Origin: CAXBBB01 sp963815505
GTDB taxonomy: Bacteria > Bacteroidota > Rhodothermia > Rhodothermales > BA12
Length of the DNA: 64,000 nucleotides
Assembly (NCBI GenBank): GCA_963815505.1
Contig: CAWFGU010000020.1
Span: forward strand, 62,001 to 126,000
Reading direction: 5' to 3'
Every line of letters starts with the position of its first letter. Position 1 is the stretch's first letter. Both the position numbers and the translations under genes were made by a program. Under the pieces are notes generated by a model. The model was not told the origin of the DNA and did no database searches. It saw nothing but the letters and a program-made list of their open reading frames with translations. Positions 36,213-47,517 of this stretch are shown here, piece by piece.

Positions 36213-36315
36213 TGAAAACCACCGAGAGTCCGCCGAACCGTCGCCTAGCCGCTTCCAATGGAATCGAAGAGCGCTTTCTTCATCGGCGATCGACTAGCAG
36301 ATGTTACGCTCTTTC

Positions 36316-36648
36316 CTAAAGATCAGGGTCGGCTTGGGCCGGGTCCCACAGATGCGCGTCGAGGTCGATGCTGCCATCGCCGCGGAAAGCGACGCCTTCG
36401 GAGTCGAGTCGCTCGCGCATGATTGTCGGAGTTTCGAAGTGCCGGGCGCCCGAAAGTTCACCTCGGCGGTTGACGACGCGGTGACACGGCAGCGGCGTAC
36501 CGGCGGCGGCTTTCATCGCCCAGCCGACGGCGCGTGCAGACCGGCCCGACGCGAGGTGCCGCGCGATGTGGCCGTAGGTGGTCACACGCCCGTGCGGGAT
36601 ATTGGCCACGACGGCCCAGACGCGGTCGAAAAAGGTGTCGTCGGCCAC
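36316..36648 (-). CDS. MGMT-family protein (O6-alkylguanine methyltransferase-like)
   Basis: A 110-residue protein matching only the C-terminal DNA-binding/active-site domain of O6-methylguanine-DNA methyltransferase: RVWAVVANIPHGRVTTYGHIA, the recognition-helix region GRSARAVGWAM, and the active-site PCHRVV with its Cys present (alkyltransferase-like proteins have Trp here). The usual C-terminal ExLL-type ending is replaced by a short tail. It may repair alkylated guanine or flag it for excision repair. It follows the hybrid kinase gene by 2 bp on the same strand. Confidence 0.85.
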   Translation of the reverse strand: MADDTFFDRVWAVVANIPHGRVTTYGHIARHLASGRSARAVGWAMKAAAGTPLPCHRVVNRRGELSGARHFETPTIMRERLDSEGVAFRGDGSIDLDAHLWDPAQADPDL

Positions 36649-36650
36649 GG

Positions 36651-39019
<2,369 letters not shown>

Positions 39020-39199
39020 GTTCGGGGGATTTCTGAACACCGAAGATATCGGAAGCGCGGCGAAGTAACGAGACCGAGGTAATCTCCTGCGCGAGCATGT
39101 TTTGGCACGGCCTTCGAGCCGCACGATGTGACGACGCCGCGACGCAGGCCGCGCGCCGACCCGCATGGCGTTAGTTTGCCGCCCTCCCCAGCCGCGTCT

Positions 39200-39661
39200 A
39201 TGCCGTCGATTCTCGTCCTGAACGGACCCAACCTCAACTTGCTCGGCCTGCGCGAGCCCGACGTTTATGGCCACGCCACACTGGCCGACATCGAAGCCCG
39301 CCTGCGCGACTCGTTCGACCAGATCGATCTGTCGTTTTTCCAATCCAACCACGAAGGCACATTGGTGGACCGCCTGCAACAGGCGGCGGCAGACGGCGTC
39401 GACGGTGTAGCTTTCAACCCCGGAGCCTACGGCCACACGTCCATCGCGCTACGCGACGCCATCGCTGGGACGGGGTTGCGCGTCGTCGAGGTTCACATCA
39501 GCAACGTCCACGCGCGCGAGGCATTTCGGCACGAGTTGCTGTTGGCACCCGTTTGTCAGGGGACGATTTCGGGACTGGGCGTCGAGGGCTACGCGCTGGC
39601 GGTTCTGGCACTCGCCGGGCAGGTTGCGCGCGCCGCAGAGTCCCAAACGGCGGAGGCATAA
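39200..39661 (+). CDS. aroQ: 3-dehydroquinate dehydratase, type II
   Basis: The ATG at 39200 (MPSILVLNGPNLNLLGLREP) gives 153 residues, the usual size. It dehydrates 3-dehydroquinate to 3-dehydroshikimate in the shikimate pathway. Signature segments are NGPNLNLLGLREPDVYGH with the catalytic-loop residues, FFQSNHEGTLVDRL, FNPGAYGHTSIALRDAI (GHTS instead of the more common THTS), and VEVHISNVHAREAFRHE with the active-site His. It is the first gene of a plus-strand run with the YdjM-like protein (3-bp gap) and the flippase. Confidence 0.95.
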   Translation: MPSILVLNGPNLNLLGLREPDVYGHATLADIEARLRDSFDQIDLSFFQSNHEGTLVDRLQQAAADGVDGVAFNPGAYGHTSIALRDAIAGTGLRVVEVHISNVHAREAFRHELLLAPVCQGTISGLGVEGYALAVLALAGQVARAAESQTAEA

Positions 39662-39664
39662 GCG

Positions 39665-40171
39665 GTGCCGGGATACAGAGGCCACCTGGCAGGCGGGTTC
39701 TTCGCTTACGCCATCTTCCTGGGCGGGCTGGTAGCCGCGTTCACCGTCGACGCGGCTTACGCGCAGTTCGGCTTGCTCGAACTGGTCGCCTACCCCATCG
39801 GGCTACTGGGCATCTGCCTGATGTTCGCGCTCTGGCCCGACGTGGACACGAACTCCAAGGGGCAAGACATTTTCTACGTGATCTTTTTCGTCGCCGACCT
39901 GGTGCTGATCGGCGCGCGGCGGTTCGAGGAAGCGGCGTACCTGGGCCTGTTCGCCATCCTGCCGATCCTGGGCAAGCACCGCGGGTGGACGCACACGTGG
40001 TGGGCGATGCTGCTCGTGCCGCTTCCCCTCGTCGCGCTGCCCTACTTTCTGGTCCCCGAGCGTCCGCTCGCCGGACTCCCGTTCTACGGAGCCGCCGTGG
40101 CCGGGTACGCTTCTCACCTGCTGCTTGACGGCTACCGCCTGCGCCCCAAGCGCAAACGGGCGCGCCGCTAA
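39665..40171 (+). CDS. YdjM/DUF457-type membrane metal-dependent hydrolase
   Basis: GTG start; 168 residues with four to five membrane segments (GGFFAYAIFLGGLVAAF, GLLGICLMFALW, DIFYVIFFVADLVLIG, LLVPLPLVALPYFLV). Family motifs are LWPDVDTNSKGQD, GKHRGWTHTWW and GYASHLLLDGYRLRP, with conserved Asp/His residues typical of YdjM-like proteins. Their substrate is not established. It lies 3 bp after aroQ and 12 bp before the flippase gene. A Lys/Arg-rich tail is cytoplasmic. Confidence 0.82.
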   Translation: MPGYRGHLAGGFFAYAIFLGGLVAAFTVDAAYAQFGLLELVAYPIGLLGICLMFALWPDVDTNSKGQDIFYVIFFVADLVLIGARRFEEAAYLGLFAILPILGKHRGWTHTWWAMLLVPLPLVALPYFLVPERPLAGLPFYGAAVAGYASHLLLDGYRLRPKRKRARR

Positions 40172-40183
40172 CTCTTCCGCCGA

Positions 40184-41771
40184 ATGGGCTTTGCCTCCCG
40201 CCTGAAAAAACTCGCTTCCGAGACGGCCATCTACGGCCTGTCGTCGATCGTCGGGCGGATGGTCAACTTCCTGCTCGTGCCGTTCTACACGAACGTGTTC
40301 GCGCCGGACCGCTACGGCGTCGTGATCGCCATTTTCACGGCGTTCGTGTTCTTCAACATCGCGTACACGTACGGGATGGAGTCGGCATACCTCGAAGTAC
40401 GCGTCAGGATCCAAAGGCCGACCGCAGGCCGGAAGCGCGTTTTCGGGTGCGATGCTGGCGCTGTTGATTTCGTCGGCCGTTCTCTCGGGCCTGCTGATCC
40501 TGCTGTCCGAACAGGTGGGGTATTTGATTGGGCTGCGGTCGGAGTACGAATTGCTCTACTACGCGGCGGGCATTCTGACGCTCGACGCGCTGTCGGTCGT
40601 GCCGTTCGCCGAGTTGCGACTTGCCAACCGTCCGTGGCTGTTCGCGACGATCAAGATGACGAACATCCTCGTCAACGTCGGCCTCAACGTGTGGTTGATT
40701 CTGGGATTGGGCTGGGGCATCGAGGCGATCTTCGTCGCCAACATGGCCGCGTCGGGCGTGGCGCTGCTGATGCTGGCTCCGATCATCTGGAAGCGCTGGG
40801 CGTCGCCGTCCAAAGAGTTGATGCGCAAGATGTTGATCTTCGGCCTGCCGTTCGTGCCGGGCGGTTTGGGCTACGCACTCGCTGAGCGACTCAACATTTT
40901 CTTCCTCTCCAACCTGGACGAATCGACGGTGCGACGGCTCTACGGGGACTATCTGAACGCCGATGCGCTGATCCTCAAAGGCCAACAGGCAGCGGCGGCG
41001 GCGCTGGCGGAGGGTAAAACCGCCGCCGAAGTCACCGAGGCCGCGACGGGCGTTTGGGGCGATTACGTGGTCGGCATCTTTGGGACGGGCTGGAAGCTGG
41101 GCATTTTTCTCGTGCTCGTGGTGCAGATGTTTCGGTTTGCGTGGCAGCCGTTCTTCCTCCAACACGCCGAGGACCCCGACGCCAAACCGCTCTTCGCGCG
41201 CATCTTCACCCTCCTCACGGCTGGGCTGGTGCTGGCCGTGCTCGCGATCTCGTTCCTGGCAGACGACCTGGTGCGCATCCCGCTTCCAGGCGACCGCTTC
41301 CTGATCGGCCCAGCGTACTGGTTCAGCATCACCATCGTGCCTCTCGCCCTCGTGGCGTACTTCTTTCAGGGCTGGTACTACCTGTTCTCGGCGGGCCTCT
41401 ACCTGACCGAGAAGACCAAGTATCTGATCCACGCGACGTTCGCCGGAAGTGCCGCATCCATCGTGCTCAACCTGCTCTTGACGACGCGATTCGGCATGGT
41501 CGGCGCCGCCTGGTCGACGGTGGGCGCCTATGCCGTGATGACGGTCGTGCTCTACTTCATTACGCAGCGCTTTTACCCGATGACGTACGACTGGAAGCGC
41601 GTGGGGGCGGTCTGCGCGTTGGGGCTGGGGCTGTTTGCGCTCTGGTCGTACCTGCCGGTTCTGAACGCGTGGTACGTCGAGGTCGGCTTGGTGCTGATCT
41701 TCGGCGCTGCGCTCATTCCCATCGGCATCATCCCGCCGACGCTGGTGAAGCGGCTGCTGAAGCGGGCCTAG
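40184..41771 (+). CDS. Polysaccharide/lipid-linked oligosaccharide flippase (Wzx-like), frameshifted
   Basis: A MATE/MVF-superfamily polysaccharide export protein with about 12-14 membrane segments. The start MGFASRLKKLASETAIYGLSS and LVPFYTNVFAPDRYGVV are typical of O-antigen flippases. The frame is lost at TAC CTC GAA G (about 40394). Dropping one base gives YLKYASGSKGRPQAGSAFSG and continues to the stop at 41771; the 1,588-bp span is one over a multiple of three. A hydrophilic insert around QQAAAAALAEGKTAAEVTEAA is unusual for the family. It probably moves lipid-linked sugars across the inner membrane. Confidence 0.85.
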
Positions 41772-41841
41772 CCTTGGTCTACGGGAGCACACGGTTCGGA
41801 GGCAGAAGGTCGTATTCTGCGACTCCCTCAAGCCCTCGCCG

Positions 41842-42747
41842 ATGCGCCCGATTCTCCTCTGCCTCGTGCTACTCACCGCCTGCTCGACTCCCGATCCGTC
41901 TCAACGTCCCGACCGCATCGGACTGGAGTTGGGCGCCCGCATCGACTCGCTCGCGGACGCGTTTCCCGGCGCTCTGATTGCCGTCAGCGTGCTGGACGAG
42001 CAGACGGGCGTCGCGATCCACCGCAACGGCGACAGCCTGCTCCACGCCGCGTCGACGATGAAGGTGCCCGTCTTGATCGAACTGTTCCGACAGGCTGAAG
42101 CGGGCCGGTTTTCGCTCGACGATTCGCTCCTCGTCAAAAACGAGTTCACGTCGATCTTGGACGGCTCGCGCTACGTGATCGAGGACGACTCGGACACCGA
42201 AACCTACCAGATGTTGGGCACGCGCCAGCCGATTCGGATGCTCGCCGAGCGCATGTCGATCGTCTCGTCGAACCTCGCCACCAATCTGCTCATCGAGTTC
42301 CTCTCGGCCGACAGCGTGCAGGCAACGATTGAGCGCTTGGGTACGACCCACATGCACGTCTACCGCGGCGTCGAGGACATTCCCGCCTACCGCGCGGGTA
42401 TGAACAACACCGCCACGTCTCACGACCTAGCCGTCTTGATGCAGCACATCGGCAACGGAACCGCCGTCAGCCCCCAGGCCGACAGCGCGATGGTCGGCAT
42501 CTTGCTCCGGCAGCGCTACAACGAGATGATCCCCGCCGGACTGCCGCCCGGCGTCCCCGTTGCCCACAAGACCGGTTGGATCACAGGCATCCGCCACGAC
42601 GCCGCCCTGGTCATGGCCGACAGCGAAGCGTCCTACGCCCTCGTCATCCTCACGAGAGACGTGCCGACCGTCGACCAAGCCGATGCGCTGGGCGCCGAAA
42701 TCGCCCGAACCGTTCACACGGCGCTGCGCCCGTCGGCCGCCAACTAA
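41842..42747 (+). CDS. Class A beta-lactamase-like serine hydrolase, lipoprotein
   Basis: A 301-residue protein with signal MRPILLCLVLLTACST (lipobox LTAC). It has the SxxK motif in HAASTMKVPVLIELF (Ser near residue 72), the SxN motif in VSSNLATNLLIEF, and the KTG box in VAHKTGWITGIRHDAA. In the omega-loop region it reads RGVEDIPAYRAGMNNTATSHDLA rather than the class A ExxLN signature, so true beta-lactamase activity is doubtful. A peptidase or esterase role on cell-wall peptides is equally possible. It is lipid-anchored, probably periplasm-facing. Confidence 0.83.
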   Translation: MRPILLCLVLLTACSTPDPSQRPDRIGLELGARIDSLADAFPGALIAVSVLDEQTGVAIHRNGDSLLHAASTMKVPVLIELFRQAEAGRFSLDDSLLVKNEFTSILDGSRYVIEDDSDTETYQMLGTRQPIRMLAERMSIVSSNLATNLLIEFLSADSVQATIERLGTTHMHVYRGVEDIPAYRAGMNNTATSHDLAVLMQHIGNGTAVSPQADSAMVGILLRQRYNEMIPAGLPPGVPVAHKTGWITGIRHDAALVMADSEASYALVILTRDVPTVDQADALGAEIARTVHTALRPSAAN

Positions 42748-42754
42748 CAGCACC

Positions 42755-43255
42755 ATGCGCCCTCGCCCCGACAAGCCACTCGCCGGACAGGAGTCCGTCT
42801 GGCAGTACCCGCGCCCGCCGCGCCTCGAACGCGTGGGACCCTCGTTACGCGTGGTTCATGCGGGCCAGGTCGTCGCCCAGACGGTGAGCGGGCTGCGCTA
42901 CCTCGAGACGAGCCACCCGCCGACGTACTACCTGCCGCCCAGCGACGTGCGGATGGACTGGCTCGAACAAGCGGGCGCGTCGGGTTCGTTCTGCGAGTGG
43001 AAGGGCGGCGCTGTCTACTTCGACTTGGTCGTCCCCAACACGCCGCGCGTCGCGAGGGCTTGCTGGGCTTATCCCGACCCGACACCTGCGTTTCGCGAGT
43101 TGCGCGATCACGTCGCGTTCTACGCCGGACGCGTCGACGCGTGCTGGGTCGGAGGCGAGCAGGCGACGCCGCAGCCGGGCGAGTTCTATGGCGGATGGGT
43201 CACGTCGGATCTGGCCGGTCCGTTCAAGGGCACACCAGGATCGTGGGGCTGGTGA
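42755..43255 (+). CDS. DUF427 domain protein
   Basis: The ATG at 42755 (MRPRPDKPLAGQESVWQYPR) gives 166 residues. The DUF427 pattern is clear: SLRVVHAGQVVAQT, RYLETSHPPTYYLPPSDV, SFCEWKGGAVYFDLVV, ARACWAYPDPTPAF, and HVAFYAGRVDACWVGGE. Single-domain, soluble, no signal. The fold is a small beta-tent domain with unknown function. The end GGWVTSDLAGPFKGTPGSWG is conserved in close relatives. It starts 7 bp after the beta-lactamase-like gene. Confidence 0.88.
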   Translation: MRPRPDKPLAGQESVWQYPRPPRLERVGPSLRVVHAGQVVAQTVSGLRYLETSHPPTYYLPPSDVRMDWLEQAGASGSFCEWKGGAVYFDLVVPNTPRVARACWAYPDPTPAFRELRDHVAFYAGRVDACWVGGEQATPQPGEFYGGWVTSDLAGPFKGTPGSWGW

Positions 43256-43296
43256 CGCGAAAAGAGTGGTAGACCCGCGTTTTCAGATTTGTGAGG

Positions 43297-43310
43297 GACG
43301 AGCGCTCGTC
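43297..43310. promoter_or_regulatory. Perfect 14-bp palindrome upstream of outer-membrane protein gene
   Basis: GACGAGCGCTCGTC is self-complementary and lies 36 bp before the start at 43346, between the DUF427 stop and the outer-membrane protein gene. It could be an operator; without loop bases it is a poor terminator. Confidence 0.3.
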
Positions 43311-43345
43311 GGGCCAGATCTTGCGGATTCTCACCTCTCACTCCG

Positions 43346-44257
43346 ATGCGCCTTCTGCTCGCCGCCGTCTTGCTCCTTTCCGCGTCCGACGCGCTCGCTC
43401 AGGCGTGGCCTCAACCCGAGGGCGGTCTCTACGTCAAACTCAGCCACGGACGCAGCGACGCCGACGAGCAGTTTAACTCAGACGGCAACGCACGCCCCTA
43501 CGCCGACGGCGTGAGCGACGACGCCTTCGCCGATCGAAGCGGCTACCTCTACGCCGAGTACGGCCTGACGCCTCAGTTGACGCTCGTCGGTCTGCTGCCG
43601 TTCAAGACCCTGACGACACGTGACCTCGACTTCGAGTACGAGGCGCAGGCTCTCGGGTCGGCACAAATCGGTGCACGCTATGGACTCGCCGATGCGCTCA
43701 ACCTGACGGGCACGCGTCACACCGCAGCCGTCGCCGGGCTGCTGACGGTTCCGCTGGGCTACGAGCGCAACCGGGCACCTGCCGTCGGGACGGGCCAAGT
43801 CGACGTGCAGGCGTCGCTGCACTATGGGCTGAGCCTGCATCCGCTGCCGCTCTACGCTCAGGTCGGCGGTGGATACCGCGCGCGGAGCGACGTGTACGCG
43901 TTTTCCTCGACCGTAGACTGCGTGCCGGGCCGCTCCATCGGCTGCACGACGGATACGACGCCCGACTATGGCAACGAGTGGTTCTACGGCGCCGAAATAG
44001 GCGCGAGCGACGGACGCTGGTTTCTGCTCCAGGCACTGTTGCACGGCGTATCGTCGGCGCAGACGATTGAGCCTGAGCGCATTACGGCCGACGGTGGATT
44101 GCCGACGCGTCAGCGCTTTCTCAAAGTCGGCGGCGGCGTGACGCTCTACCCGATCCCCTCGGTCGGCGTGAGCATCCAGGCGTTTCGGACGCCGGAGGGC
44201 GCCAACACGATTCGGTCTACCGACGTGTTCGTGGGCATCGAATACATCCGCCGATAG
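43346..44257 (+). CDS. Outer-membrane beta-barrel protein, transporter-like
   Basis: A 303-residue protein with signal MRLLLAAVLLLSASDALA. The mature part alternates short amphipathic strands: GGLYVKLSHGRSDADEQF, GYLYAEYGLTPQLTLVGLLPFKTL, AQIGARYGLADALNL and VGVSIQAFRTPEGANTIRSTDVFVGIEYIRR. This resembles the putative MetA-pathway-of-phenol-degradation/OMP_b-brl type barrels. No ligand can be inferred. A Cys pair (DCVPGRSIGC) may form a disulfide in an external loop. It is followed after 27 bp by the molybdoenzyme gene. Confidence 0.72.
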   Translation: MRLLLAAVLLLSASDALAQAWPQPEGGLYVKLSHGRSDADEQFNSDGNARPYADGVSDDAFADRSGYLYAEYGLTPQLTLVGLLPFKTLTTRDLDFEYEAQALGSAQIGARYGLADALNLTGTRHTAAVAGLLTVPLGYERNRAPAVGTGQVDVQASLHYGLSLHPLPLYAQVGGGYRARSDVYAFSSTVDCVPGRSIGCTTDTTPDYGNEWFYGAEIGASDGRWFLLQALLHGVSSAQTIEPERITADGGLPTRQRFLKVGGGVTLYPIPSVGVSIQAFRTPEGANTIRSTDVFVGIEYIRR

Positions 44258-44284
44258 CGCGCGCGGATTCGTAACGTAGCGTCC

Positions 44285-45424
44285 ATGCCCGATACTTCTC
44301 CGTCCTCCGACACCCCTCGCTCACGCCGCCGCTTCCTGTTCGAACTGGGAGCCGGGGCCGTAGGAATCAGCCTGTTTCCGCTCGCCGGGTGCGACAGCAG
44401 CGTGACGCCGCTGCGCATCGAACGACCCATCGACTTTCTGACGCCGGTCACGTCCAGCGATCCCGCACGCCGGTTCTTCGTGCGCAACGGAGGCGACGGC
44501 GCACTCGACCGCTGGCAACGCCCCAGCGCACTCGCGCCCGAGTCGTGGCGGCTGGCGCTGACCGGCCTGTTCGCCTCACCCACCTTCCTCACGTGGGCCG
44601 ACGTGCAGGCGGCGCCCGCGCAAACCGTCGTCAAAACCCTGCGCTGCATCGTCGACGGCAACGACTTCCCCGGCTTGCAAGGCACCGCCGTGTGGACTGG
44701 CACGCCGCTGCGCCCATTTCTCGAAGCCGCCGGACTGGACGCGACACGGACCAAGCGCCTGATTTTCAAAGGCCGCGACGGCTTCGAGGGCAATCTGACG
44801 CTCGACCGCCTGACCGCGCCGCCCGGAGGCTTCGAGCCGCTGCTCGCCTACCAAATGGAAGGAGCGCCGCTGACGCTCGACCACGGGCAGCCCGTTCGTT
44901 TGCTCGTTTCGGACGGATACGGATACGTCAACGTCAAATGGCTCGACGAAATCGAGGCGACCGCGCGCGACGAGGCGATCGGCACGTACCAGGAAGTCTT
45001 CGGCTACGTCGACGACGGTGTCGTGCGGGTGTCGAGCAAGATCGCCGATCCGGTTTTCGCCGAGCAGATTCCCGCCGGCGATGTGCGGATCGAAGGCATC
45101 GCACTGTCGGGAAACGCGGCCGTCGCGGCCGTCGACGTGTCGATCGATGACGGTCCGTTCGAGCCTGCCCAAATCGTCCCACTCGAAGCGCACGTCGCTG
45201 CTCATCCGGCGCTTGCCGACGCCGCCCGCGTCCGATCCGGGCAACCCTACCCTTTCCCCGGCGTCTGGGCCGTGTGGCGCTACACGTGGTTCGACGCGCC
45301 GGTAGGCTCGCACACCATCCGCGTGAGGGCAACCGATGCCGACGGCAATATCCAACTCGACCGCGACCTGAGCGGAGACGACGGCTTCAATCCGATCCCA
45401 CAGATCGAAGTCGAAGTGGTGTAG
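44285..45424 (+). CDS. Tat-exported sulfite oxidase-family molybdoenzyme
   Basis: A 379-residue protein with twin-arginine signal SRRRFLFELGAGAVGISLFPL and a following AGC. The oxidoreductase molybdopterin-binding domain shows FFVRNGGDG, the Mo-ligating Cys in VVKTLRCIVDGN (near residue 120), RLIFKGRDGFEGNLTLDR, LAYQMEGAPLTLDHGQPVR and GYGYVNVKWLDEIE. A C-terminal Mo-co dimerisation-like beta domain (about 270-379) follows (IEGIALSGNAAVAAVDVSIDDG, WRYTWFDAPVGSHTIRVRATDADG). The substrate may be sulfite or another oxyanion. moaC, needed for the cofactor, lies 8 kb downstream. Confidence 0.86.
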   Translation: MPDTSPSSDTPRSRRRFLFELGAGAVGISLFPLAGCDSSVTPLRIERPIDFLTPVTSSDPARRFFVRNGGDGALDRWQRPSALAPESWRLALTGLFASPTFLTWADVQAAPAQTVVKTLRCIVDGNDFPGLQGTAVWTGTPLRPFLEAAGLDATRTKRLIFKGRDGFEGNLTLDRLTAPPGGFEPLLAYQMEGAPLTLDHGQPVRLLVSDGYGYVNVKWLDEIEATARDEAIGTYQEVFGYVDDGVVRVSSKIADPVFAEQIPAGDVRIEGIALSGNAAVAAVDVSIDDGPFEPAQIVPLEAHVAAHPALADAARVRSGQPYPFPGVWAVWRYTWFDAPVGSHTIRVRATDADGNIQLDRDLSGDDGFNPIPQIEVEVV

Positions 45425-45573
45425 CGAACCGTTGTCGGACGAACCGGGCTGCGGAGAACTATCCCACTTAGACTTCAAGGCTCGACGACGGAAACGGTAC
45501 GTGGTCGACGCACAGAGGAGAAACCGAGAACGCCTGCCGTTCGTCGCTGTGCTTTCCTCACGCGACCGACCGA

Positions 45574-47338
45574 ATGGACCTGCTCTCCCCCGAAGCCGAA
45601 GATCTGGTGCGCCGCGAGCGCGCGTTTCTGGGGCGATTGCGCACGCTGCTTGATCGCACGCAATCGCTCGATGCCGCTTCCGAGCGGCTGGGTGAGATCG
45701 CCGAGGGGCTGGACGCGCTGTTTCTGATCGTCGTCGTGGGCGAGTTCAACGCGGGCAAGAGTTCGGTCGTCAACGCGCTGTTCGGCGAAAAACTGATGGC
45801 AGAAGGGCCGATTCCGACGACGGCCAAGGTCACGATCCTGCGCTACGGCGAAGAAGAAATGGAGCGCCAACTCACCGAGTTTCTGGTCGAGCGCCGCTAC
45901 CCCGCCGAGGTGCTCAAAACGCTGGCCCTGGTCGACACGCCGGGCACCAACTCGATCGTCCGGCAGCACCAGGAGATTACCGAGCGCTTCATTCCGCGCA
46001 GCGATCTGGTCCTGTTCGTCACCTCGTACGACCGCCCGCTGACGGAGACCGAAGGCAAATTTTTGGAGTTCATCCGCGACGATTGGGGGCGGCGACTGGT
46101 GTTCGTGCTCAACAAAGCGGACATGGCGCAGAGCGAGGCCGACATCCGGACCGTCGTCGCCCATATCCAGGACGGTGCGTTCGAGCGCGTCGGCATCCGG
46201 CCCCAGGTGTTTCCCGTCAGCGCGCGCGAGGCGTTCGACGCCAAGCTGGTCCGCTCGCCCAAAGCCCGAGCCGATCTGATGGAGGCCAGCCGGTTCGCCC
46301 CGTTCGAGCGGTTCGTATTCGAGACGCTGACGGGAAAGGATCTGCTCGCGCTCAAACTCCACGCGCCGCTCGACGCGTCCGAAAAGCTGGCCGCGACGGT
46401 CGCCGAGCGGTTGGACGCGCGGGCGGACGTGCTGGGACGCGACGAGGCCAACCTCGATCTGCTCGCCCGTAGGCAGGCTCAGGCCAAAGCCGACCTCGAC
46501 GCGTTCGCGCAGGGTCCGCTTGGCGAGATCGACGCGCTGCTGTCCGAGATGGAGCGGCGGGGCGTCAAGTTTCTCGAGAACACGATTAGGGTGTCGGGCC
46601 TCAAGCTGCTGCGCGATAAGGACGCGTTCAAAGAGGAGTTCGCGCGGCAGGTGATCCGGCAGACGGACAAGCAGATCGAAGAGCACGTCTCGGATGGCGT
46701 CGACCGGATTTTGGAGCAGGCGCTCAGGTTGCGCGAGCAGGTGTTCGCCGAGTTCGCCGAGCGCGTCCGTGAGGCCGGGCAGGGCGCGGCTCCGCGCGTA
46801 GCCAACCTGCCGGGACGCTCGTCGGTTGTGGCAGGCGTGATGCGCGAGGCCGAGCGAAAGATCGAGACGTTCGACCTGCAGGAGGAAGCCCGCCGTCTGC
46901 TCGAAACCGCGCGCGATGCGGCCACGGTCTTTCTGGGAGCCGAGGCCGCTGCCGTCGGGCTGGGCGTGCTGGGAACGGTCCTAGTAGCCGCAACGACGGC
47001 AGACGTATTTGGCGGGCTGGGCTTGGCGACCGGCGTCACCCTAGCTGCGGCAGGTCTATTCGTGCTCCCGACACAGCGCCGCCGCGCCGTCGCCGAGTTC
47101 CGCGAGCAAGTCGACAAACTCCGCACGGGTCTGCGTGGACGCCCTGTCGCGCTCGTTCTCCGACGAGGCTGACCGTGTCTTCGGCCAGGTCGACGAGGCC
47201 GCGCAGCCGTACACCGCTTTCGTCCGCCGCGAACGCGACGCCCTGGCAGAAGCTGGTGCCCTCCACGCCGAGATCACGTCTGACCTTGCCGCCCTCCGAT
47301 CGGATGTGACGGCTGAGCTGGGCGAGCCGGCCATCTGA
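45574..47338 (+). CDS. Bacterial dynamin-like GTPase, frameshifted near its C-terminus
   Basis: About 588 residues after repair. The GTPase has G1 VVVGEFNAGKSSVVNALFG (near residue 55), G3 LVDTPGTNS, and G4 LNKAD. A long helical stalk follows (LAATVAERLDARADVLGR, FAERVREAGQGAAPRV), then a hydrophobic hairpin (AAAVGLGVLGTVLVAATTA, GLATGVTLAAAGLFVLP) that would insert in membrane. The frame breaks near 47137; omitting one base changes the ending to DALSRSFSDEADRVFGQVDE and continues to 47338. Bacterial dynamins remodel or fuse membranes, and some protect against phage or membrane stress. There is no partner dynamin beside it. Confidence 0.83.
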
Positions 47339-47466
47339 CGCAAGTCGCTACCGCACCATCCGGCCACCTGCGCTCGCGCAAGAGGCGTCACCCGCCAGTC
47401 CCCGGCCAGCCGCTGCGGTCTCTCGCTAGCCACTCGGCGGCTCCCGCAAGTCCGCACCAAAACGCG

Positions 47467-47502
47467 GCGCGCCCCGCCCGACCGAAGCCGAGCGGGGCGC
47501 GC
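47467..47502 (-). terminator. Rho-independent terminator of the second TonB receptor gene
   Basis: GCGCGCCCCGC (47467-47477) and GCGGGGCGCGC (47492-47502) make a perfect 11-bp GC-rich stem with a 14-base loop. On the minus strand it follows the stop at 47518 by 15 bp and is trailed by a gttttgg T-run. Confidence 0.8.
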
Positions 47503-47517
47503 ATCGCGGAGGAACGA

